A stretch of DNA of 26,472 nt from positions 1-26,472 of the IMG/VR virus record IMGVR_UViG_3300032893_000248. The stretch is one strand, 5' to 3'. The DNA comes from a virus. Under the pieces are notes generated by a model, which had not been told where the DNA came from, ran no database searches, and worked only from the letters and a program-made list of their open reading frames with translations. Positions 23,410-26,472 of this stretch are shown here, in pieces. The translations under genes were made by a program, and so were the position numbers. Position 1 is the stretch's first letter. Every line of letters begins with the position of its first letter.

Positions 23410-23441
23410 GCCCCCCGGTCGCCGGCATGCGGCCGGGGGGC
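23410..23441 (-). terminator. Hairpin between minus-strand units
   Basis: GCCCCCCGG (23410-23418) and CCGGGGGGC (23433-23441) make a perfect 9-bp stem with a 14-nt loop. It lies 9 nt downstream of the lipoprotein stop on the minus strand. No T-tract follows, so it could be a leaky terminator or attenuator. Confidence 0.55.
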
Positions 23442-23450
23442 ACTGCTGTG

Positions 23451-23867
23451 TCAGCCCAGCTTGAGCCGGACCGGTCTGGTGATGTCGGCCTCCGCGTACC
23501 GGATGACCCCGCGGTGGGAGACCTCGATCCCGTAGAAGCCCTTCCCGGCCGGGACACCCGGCACGGTGAACGCGAACATACAGTCGGTCCGCGACGGCAG
23601 GGATGACGCCGCCGGGGTACCGGCCTGGAGCTGGCCGAGGGCCACAGTCACACCGTTCGCGTCGGAGATCGTGACCTGCGCCCCGATCTCGATGTCTGCA
23701 TATCCGCCGCTGGGGAAGCAGCTGCTGTCCATGGCCGGGACGTCGGCCACGGTCAGGTCACCCGACACGGTGAAGGTGGCCGGCATCGGCGGTGTGCTCG
23801 CCGCGGCCGACGCTCCTCCACATCCGGCCAGGAGCAGGCAGGCGGCGATGAGCGACGGCGTACGCAT
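23451..23867 (-). CDS. Internal-start product: secreted lipoprotein (alternative)
   Basis: This is the same frame as the HTH fusion, started at ATG 23867, giving 138 residues. GGGAGGAC lies about 5 nt upstream of the ATG. It has a short basic start (MRTPS), a hydrophobic core (LIAACLLLAG), and a lipobox Cys at residue 16, a complete lipoprotein signal. The remaining part has two cysteines (SSCFPSGGY and TDCMFAF) that may form a disulfide, and ends with VSHRGVIRYAEADITRPVRLKLG. It may be surface-exposed in a lysogen. It is listed separately because the strong internal start makes it at least as likely as the fusion. Confidence 0.65.
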   Translation of the reverse strand: MRTPSLIAACLLLAGCGGASAAASTPPMPATFTVSGDLTVADVPAMDSSCFPSGGYADIEIGAQVTISDANGVTVALGQLQAGTPAASSLPSRTDCMFAFTVPGVPAGKGFYGIEVSHRGVIRYAEADITRPVRLKLG

Positions 23868-24116
23868 GGCGTCCTCCCGTGACGGCGTGACCTGCCGATC
23901 ACGGTACGCCGTCATGGCGGCCAGCCGCTCGGTCTCGTCGAGGCTGATGGGCTGGAGTCCGCGCAGCTTGGCCGACATCTGCGGCTGGGACAGGCCGAGA
24001 GCCCGACCGAGCTGGGCCTGTGTCATCTGCCGCCGCGCGCGCCAGGCGCGCACCTCTGCGGCCACTCGGAACCGTAGGGGGTTCGCGGTGCCCCCTGACA
24101 CCTCGGGTGTCGCCAT
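23451..24116 (-). CDS. XRE-type HTH fused in frame to a lipoprotein domain
   Basis: A 221-residue frame. ATG at 24116 is preferred to the TTG at 24152, because a good promoter places the RNA start at 24116-24117. Residues 18-70 form an XRE HTH (VRAWRARRQMTQAQLGRALG, then LSQPQMSAKLRG). Without any stop, it runs into MRTPSLIAACLLLAGC (84-99), a lipobox with Cys99, and then a secreted domain of about 115 residues (FTVSGDLTVAD... FYGIEVSHRGVIRYAEADITRP), a type common in actinobacterial lipoproteins. Met84 (23867) has a strong ribosome site GGGAGG. Either a membrane-tethered regulator is made, or the locus yields two proteins. The usual last HTH helix looks shortened. Confidence 0.7.
   Translation of the reverse strand: MATPEVSGGTANPLRFRVAAEVRAWRARRQMTQAQLGRALGLSQPQMSAKLRGLQPISLDETERLAAMTAYRDRQVTPSREDAMRTPSLIAACLLLAGCGGASAAASTPPMPATFTVSGDLTVADVPAMDSSCFPSGGYADIEIGAQVTISDANGVTVALGQLQAGTPAASSLPSRTDCMFAFTVPGVPAGKGFYGIEVSHRGVIRYAEADITRPVRLKLG
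23880..23914 (-). repeat. Hairpin inside the HTH-lipoprotein junction
   Basis: TGACGGCGT (23880-23888) and ACGCCGTCA (23906-23914) form a perfect 9-bp inverted repeat with a 17-nt loop. It sits immediately upstream of the lipoprotein ribosome site. It looks like a former intergenic element now read as coding, or a control hairpin for the internal start. Confidence 0.5.
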
Positions 24117-24123
24117 GCCGATG

Positions 24124-24152
24124 ACAGTACCGAGAAAACCGATACCTGACAA
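24124..24152 (-). promoter_or_regulatory. Leftward promoter of the switch, leaderless
   Basis: On the minus strand: -35 TTGTCA (24152-24147) and -10 TACTGT (24129-24124), separated by 17 nt. RNA would start near 24117-24116, at the ATG itself. There is no ribosome site before that ATG, which agrees with a leaderless message. One CGATA repeat lies in the spacer. Confidence 0.7.
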
Positions 24153-24222
24153 GGGTGGACCGATAGCCAGGCGACACGCCCGGGAATTTTCAAAGCTTGA
24201 CGGGGCGTCGATAATCTCGATA
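24140..24222. promoter_or_regulatory. CGATA operator-like repeats in the divergent switch
   Basis: CGATA occurs at 24140-24144, 24161-24165, 24209-24213 and 24218-24222, the first pair 21 nt apart (two helical turns) and the last pair 9 nt apart. Two copies lie in or just behind the leftward promoter and two lie at the rightward promoter. They are candidates for binding by the HTH proteins encoded on each side. Confidence 0.5.
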
Positions 24223-24226
24223 GACC
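24187..24226 (+). promoter_or_regulatory. Rightward promoter region of the switch
   Basis: Two overlapping candidates: TTTTCA (24187-24192) with GATAAT (24210-24215) at 17 nt, and TTGACG (24197-24202) with TAGACC (24221-24226) at 18 nt. The second would start RNA at the ATG at 24234, leaderless; the first has the better -10 element. No ribosome site precedes the ATG. Confidence 0.6.
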
Positions 24227-24233
24227 ATACCCC

Positions 24234-24506
24234 ATGACCACTACCCCATCCACCGAGGTCACTACCAACGACCTCATCCGTGGGGCGATGGCGCTGCGCG
24301 GCTACGTCCAGCGTGACCTGGCCAAGGTTCTCGGCGTCACCCAGCCGCAGGCATCGGCCCGGCTCACGGGCCGCCAGGACTGGGCGCTCGGCGAGATCCG
24401 CAAGGTCGCCGCGTGGCTCCGCATCGACGTCGCCGCCCTCGTCTCCGCTCAGCCGGACTTCGCCGCCCTCGTCGCCACCGACACCGCCCCGGCCGGTGCC
24501 GCGTGA
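24234..24506 (+). CDS. Small XRE/Cro-like HTH regulator
   Basis: A 90-residue protein with an HTH domain over residues 12-66 (NDLIRGAMALRGYVQRDLAKVLGVTQPQASARLTGRQDWALGEIRKVAAWLRIDVAAL). The QRDLAKVLGVTQPQASARL block is the helix-turn-helix. It is transcribed divergently from the other HTH gene and begins the rightward gene series, as Cro does. It overlaps the next gene by GTGA. It resembles the partner HTH in the DNA-recognition helix (VTQPQASARL versus LSQPQMSAKL), so both may read the same operators. Confidence 0.85.
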   Translation: MTTTPSTEVTTNDLIRGAMALRGYVQRDLAKVLGVTQPQASARLTGRQDWALGEIRKVAAWLRIDVAALVSAQPDFAALVATDTAPAGAA

Positions 24507-24946
24507 AGGGCACCTACGAGCGGACCGCCGACGGCCGCACCCGCTACATCCCGCCCGCCGGCTCCCGCGGCGTCGACCGCGTCCCCGCCCGCCTCCGCGA
24601 CCTCGCGCCGTCGGTCGCCGTCGACGAACTGCTGGTGCCCGCCCCCGGGCTGTCCGGCGGCCGCGTCCTCACCCGCCGCGTCGACCCCGGCGCCCGACCC
24701 GAATGGCACCCCAAGGTCGGCGTCACCCGAACCGCCCGCGCCGTCCACCGGACGCAGGCCCGCCAGCAGGCTGACGCCGATCACAACCGCCTCCGCCAAA
24801 TCGCGGCCATCCGCACCTACGCCGCGGCGATCCTGGCCAGTCCGAAGGACGTCGCCGACGTCGTCCGCCTGCTCGGCCCCACCGACGCCGCCTGGGCGCT
24901 CCGCGTCCGCGTCGAAGACCTCGCCGACCTGGCCGGTGCAGCATGA
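24503..24946 (+). CDS. Hypothetical protein, early cluster
   Basis: A 147-residue protein starting at GTG in a 4-nt overlap with the HTH gene. The N-terminal half is basic with short strands (TYERTADGRTRYIPPAGSRG, LVPAPGLSGGRVLTRRVDPG), followed by a helical C-terminal half (ARQQADADHNRLRQIAAIRTYAAAILASPKDVADVVRLLGPTDAAW ends in DLADLAGAA). No domain is recognised. The arrangement suggests a DNA- or protein-binding adaptor; this is only a guess. Confidence 0.65.
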   Translation: MKGTYERTADGRTRYIPPAGSRGVDRVPARLRDLAPSVAVDELLVPAPGLSGGRVLTRRVDPGARPEWHPKVGVTRTARAVHRTQARQQADADHNRLRQIAAIRTYAAAILASPKDVADVVRLLGPTDAAWALRVRVEDLADLAGAA

Positions 24947-25122
24947 GCGCCTCGGACCAGCTGACCCTGCTCCTCACCGGCGCCCTCGCCGTCCTCGGCC
25001 TCATCGGCACCGCCCTCACCCCAACCCTCGTCGACGCGTGGCTGCAACGCCGGATGGTCGTCCGGCACACCCGGCAGCGCCGGCACCTCGCAGGCGTGCA
25101 CCGGTCGGGGTGGAGGCCGTGA
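24943..25122 (+). CDS. Tiny membrane protein, early cluster
   Basis: A 59-residue protein, ATG overlapping the preceding stop (ATGA). One long hydrophobic helix (LTLLLTGALAVLGLIGTALTP, about 7-27) is followed by a strongly basic tail (RRMVVRHTRQRRHLAGVHRSGWRP), so the tail is expected to be cytoplasmic. No family is known to me. Confidence 0.7.
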   Translation: MSASDQLTLLLTGALAVLGLIGTALTPTLVDAWLQRRMVVRHTRQRRHLAGVHRSGWRP

Positions 25123-25301
25123 CCACCGCCCGCCTCGACCCGCAGCCCTGCCCCCGCTGCCGCCTCCACGTCACCCCGGTCACGCACCCGACCCCGCGCT
25201 GCGACAGCCCCTGCTGCCCGTGGCGGCGCTGCGGCGACCACTTCATCTCCCCCTTCGGCCGGATGATCGCCAACCCCGCGGCCCGAGGCGGCACCCGATG
25301 A
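25119..25301 (+). CDS. Small cysteine-rich protein (zinc-finger-like)
   Basis: A 60-residue protein starting at GTG 25119 (GTGA overlap; GGTGGAGG just upstream). Six cysteines are C11, C14, C28, C32, C33 and C38, with a H41 nearby: CPRC, then RCDSPCCPWRRCGDH. This could form one or two zinc sites. The tail (FISPFGRMIANPAARGGTR) is short and basic. Role unknown; GTG at 25110 is an alternative start. Confidence 0.6.
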   Translation: MTTARLDPQPCPRCRLHVTPVTHPTPRCDSPCCPWRRCGDHFISPFGRMIANPAARGGTR

Positions 25302-25570
25302 GATCCCCACTCGCCGCCGTCGCCCCCGTCACCAGCCTGCCCACACCTCGCGGCCGCTGCCTGCACTGCGACCGCCGCATCCTGACCCGCCACTACCGCA
25401 TCCTCATCGACCGCCACGAGGGCCCACTGATCCTCCACGAACGGTGCGTCCACCCCATCCGGATCACCCGCCGCGGACGCCTCATCGCCGACCTCGCCGG
25501 CGCAGCCTTCCTCACACCCGTCGTGATCGCCGCGATCTGGCTGGCGTGGGCCGCATGGGGCAACCAGTGA
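25298..25570 (+). CDS. Membrane-anchored zinc-finger protein
   Basis: A 90-residue protein with ATGA overlap. Residues 21-24 (CLHC) and 47-50 (HERC) make a likely C2HC zinc site around ILTRHYRILIDRHEGPLIL, and residues 63-87 (IADLAGAAFLTPVVIAAIWLAWAAW) form one membrane helix. The zinc part precedes the helix; positive residues (RITRRGR) just before the helix place the zinc domain in the cytoplasm. No family is recognised. Confidence 0.65.
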   Translation: MRSPLAAVAPVTSLPTPRGRCLHCDRRILTRHYRILIDRHEGPLILHERCVHPIRITRRGRLIADLAGAAFLTPVVIAAIWLAWAAWGNQ

Positions 25571-25725
25571 GGAGGACCCGCACCGTCACCTCGGTGCTCC
25601 TGCTCGCCGCGATCGGCGCCTTCATCGTGCTCGCGCTCGCCGGGTGCGGCCCCGACGGCGGAGCCAGCAAGAGCGACTGGTGCCAGATCCCCAACGCCCA
25701 CGGCTGCCCCACCACCAGCCCCTAG
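25567..25725 (+). CDS. Small lipoprotein, early cluster
   Basis: A 52-residue protein starting at GTG in a 4-nt overlap. A basic start (MRRTRT), hydrophobic core (VLLLAAIGAFIVLALAG) and lipobox LAGC with Cys27 are complete, leaving a mature peptide of 26 residues with C39 and C47 that may pair. Such small lipoproteins made by prophages can block new infections at the cell surface; here this is inference from the signal only. Confidence 0.65.
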   Translation: MRRTRTVTSVLLLAAIGAFIVLALAGCGPDGGASKSDWCQIPNAHGCPTTSP

Positions 25726-25729
25726 AACT

Positions 25730-25769
25730 GGCGGCCCCCGCCGCCGTGACCCGGCGACGAGGGGCCGCC
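25730..25769. repeat. GC-rich hairpin before the repeat-protein gene
   Basis: GGCGGCCCC (25730-25738) and GGGGCCGCC (25761-25769) form a perfect 9-bp stem with a 22-nt loop in the gap between the lipoprotein and the repeat gene. No T-tract follows. It may be a partial terminator separating the two units. Confidence 0.5.
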
Positions 25770-25812
25770 CACCACCACCCGACTACCCGCAGCACAGAAA
25801 GGACCAACCCCC

Positions 25813-26472
25813 ATGCCACGCATCACCAGCCTCACCCCCGAACAGGAAGCCCTCCTGCCCGTCATCCGCGACAAGTGGCTCACCATCGGCCTATCCACCG
25901 GCACACCCGACAAGGCCGCCGCCGAGGCAGCCCTCGCCGACGTCTACCGGACCGGCGGCCTCCAGCCACCCCGGTTCGTCATCTGGCTCGACTCGCCCTG
26001 GGCCGGCGTCCTCGGCAGGTGCTACGCACCCGAGATCGTCGGCCAGGTGGGCGGCCAGGTGGACGGCCAGGTGCGCGGCCAGGTGGGCGGCCAGGTGGAC
26101 GGCCAGGTGTACGACCAGGTGGACGGCCAGGTGTACGACCAGGTGCGCGGCCAGGTGCGCGGCCAGGTGCGCGGCCAGGTGGACGGCCAGGTGCGCGGCC
26201 AGGTGGACGGCCAGGTGCGCGACCAGGTGTACGACCAGGTGGACGGCCAGGTGTACGACCAGGTGGACGGCCAGGTGGGCGGCCAGGTGCGCGGCCAGGT
26301 GGACGACCAGGTGGGCGACCAGGTGGACGGCCAGGTGGACGGCCAGGTGGACGGCCAGGTGTACGGCCAGGTGGACGGCCAGGTGGACGGCCAGGTGTAC
26401 GGCCAGGTGGACGGCCAGGTGCGCGGCCAGGTGGGCTCGAGCGAGATCGGGAACGACTCACCCAATGGTGGC
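25813..26472 (+). CDS. Tetrapeptide-repeat protein, DUF6745-like, partial
   Basis: The gene is open from ATG 25813 (AGAAAGGA 10 nt upstream) to the end of the window, so at least 220 residues are visible. Residues 1-76 form a compact domain: LTPEQEALLPVIRDKWLTIG, then STGTPDKAAAEAALADVYRTGGLQPPRFVIWLDSPWAG. This start and a following run of Q-V repeats resemble DUF6745-like proteins of actinobacteria. Residues 77-208 are 33 copies of [G/D]-Q-V-[D/R/Y/G]. Then SSEIGNDSPNGG leads out of the window, where a C-terminal domain is expected. Function is unknown; the repeat may form an elongated or solenoid structure. Confidence 0.75.
   Translation, partial: MPRITSLTPEQEALLPVIRDKWLTIGLSTGTPDKAAAEAALADVYRTGGLQPPRFVIWLDSPWAGVLGRCYAPEIVGQVGGQVDGQVRGQVGGQVDGQVYDQVDGQVYDQVRGQVRGQVRGQVDGQVRGQVDGQVRDQVYDQVDGQVYDQVDGQVGGQVRGQVDDQVGDQVDGQVDGQVDGQVYGQVDGQVDGQVYGQVDGQVRGQVGSSEIGNDSPNGG
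26041..26436 (+). repeat. 33 tandem 12-bp coding repeats
   Basis: Thirty-three uninterrupted units of GRC-CAG-GTG-NRC (consensus GGCCAGGTGGAC). The CAG and GTG codons never vary, even at silent positions; only the first codon (GGC, 7 times GAC) and fourth codon (GAC 14, CGC 8, TAC 6, GGC 5) change. Units 6-9 and 16-19 share almost the same order, pointing to expansion of multi-unit blocks. Length changes by whole units keep the frame. Confidence 0.95.

Noticed and set aside
24117-24152. TTG start at 24152 for the HTH-lipoprotein gene
   Set aside because: It falls in the -35 hexamer of the best promoter; ATG 24116 is at the predicted RNA start.
26041-26436. CRISPR array
   Set aside because: Units are 12 bp, adjacent with no spacers, and in coding frame.
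26041-26436. CAGGTG in every repeat unit as decoy sites for the regulator of the CAGGTGTT palindrome
   Set aside because: The shared six bases follow from the Gln-Val codons, and none of the units continues with TT as in the palindrome arm.
26022-26465. Minus-strand frames through the 12-bp repeats (Trp-Pro-Ser-Thr or Pro-Gly-Arg repeats)
   Set aside because: They are by-products of the tandem repeat; the plus frame has a non-repeat N-terminal domain, a start and a ribosome site.
1-26472. Integrase, attachment site, replication genes or tRNA genes
   Set aside because: I looked for recombinase-like motifs, tRNA-like cloverleaf ends and replication protein motifs and saw none; they may lie outside the window.

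Overview
This window is a stretch of a tailed-phage or prophage genome from a high-GC Gram-positive host, most likely an actinomycete. The grounds are very high GC with G/C at most third codon positions, frequent GTG starts, apparently leaderless divergent promoters, a GH25 lysozyme, and proteins that resemble actinobacterial families (DUF6221-like, DUF6745-like, and a secreted domain typical of actinobacterial lipoproteins). Gene order (portal, ClpP-like protease, HK97 capsid, connectors, tail tube, frameshifted chaperone, tape measure, minor tail, lysis) is that of a long non-contractile-tailed phage. No tail-sheath gene, integrase, replication gene, tRNA or CRISPR array was seen.

Layout. 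(1) 1-1847: short inverted repeats, then the two terminase subunits on the minus strand, divergent from the other virion genes. (2) 1919-8660, plus strand: small membrane protein, portal, ParB-like protein, protease, major capsid, three small virion-type proteins and two tiny genes. (3) 8661-8795: a non-coding gap with a perfect 17-bp palindrome and a promoter-like motif also found before the portal operon. (4) 8796-18834: head-tail connectors, zinc-ribbon protein, two related tail-tube-like proteins, tail chaperone with a -1 slippery run, tape measure and minor tail proteins. (5) 18850-21355: lysis cassette with GH25 lysozyme, two holin-like membrane proteins and a papain/C39-like cysteine peptidase, ending in a strong terminator.

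(6) 21356-22000: a single-gene cassette (zinc-ribbon plus ribbon-helix-helix protein) with its own promoter and operator-like palindrome, bracketed by two near-identical terminators. (7) 22011-23381, minus strand: four overlapping accessory genes, one DUF6221-like. (8) 23451-24506: a divergent regulatory switch. To the left, an XRE-type HTH reads in frame into a lipoprotein; to the right is a small Cro-like HTH. Both promoters appear to give leaderless or nearly leaderless mRNAs, and CGATA repeats lie between them. (9) 24503-25725: five tiny genes, each overlapping the previous one by exactly 4 nt, encoding one unknown protein, a membrane protein, two cysteine-rich proteins (one membrane-anchored) and a lipoprotein. 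(10) 25813-end: an open gene with 33 consecutive 12-bp repeats encoding [G/D]-Q-V-[D/R/Y/G], running off the window.

The structural and lysis half is fairly conventional. The most interesting parts are the tetrapeptide-repeat protein, the HTH-lipoprotein fusion, the coupled small envelope/zinc gene cluster, the terminator-bracketed regulator gene, and the cysteine peptidase in the lysis cassette. All function calls come from reading the sequence; no database search was run.
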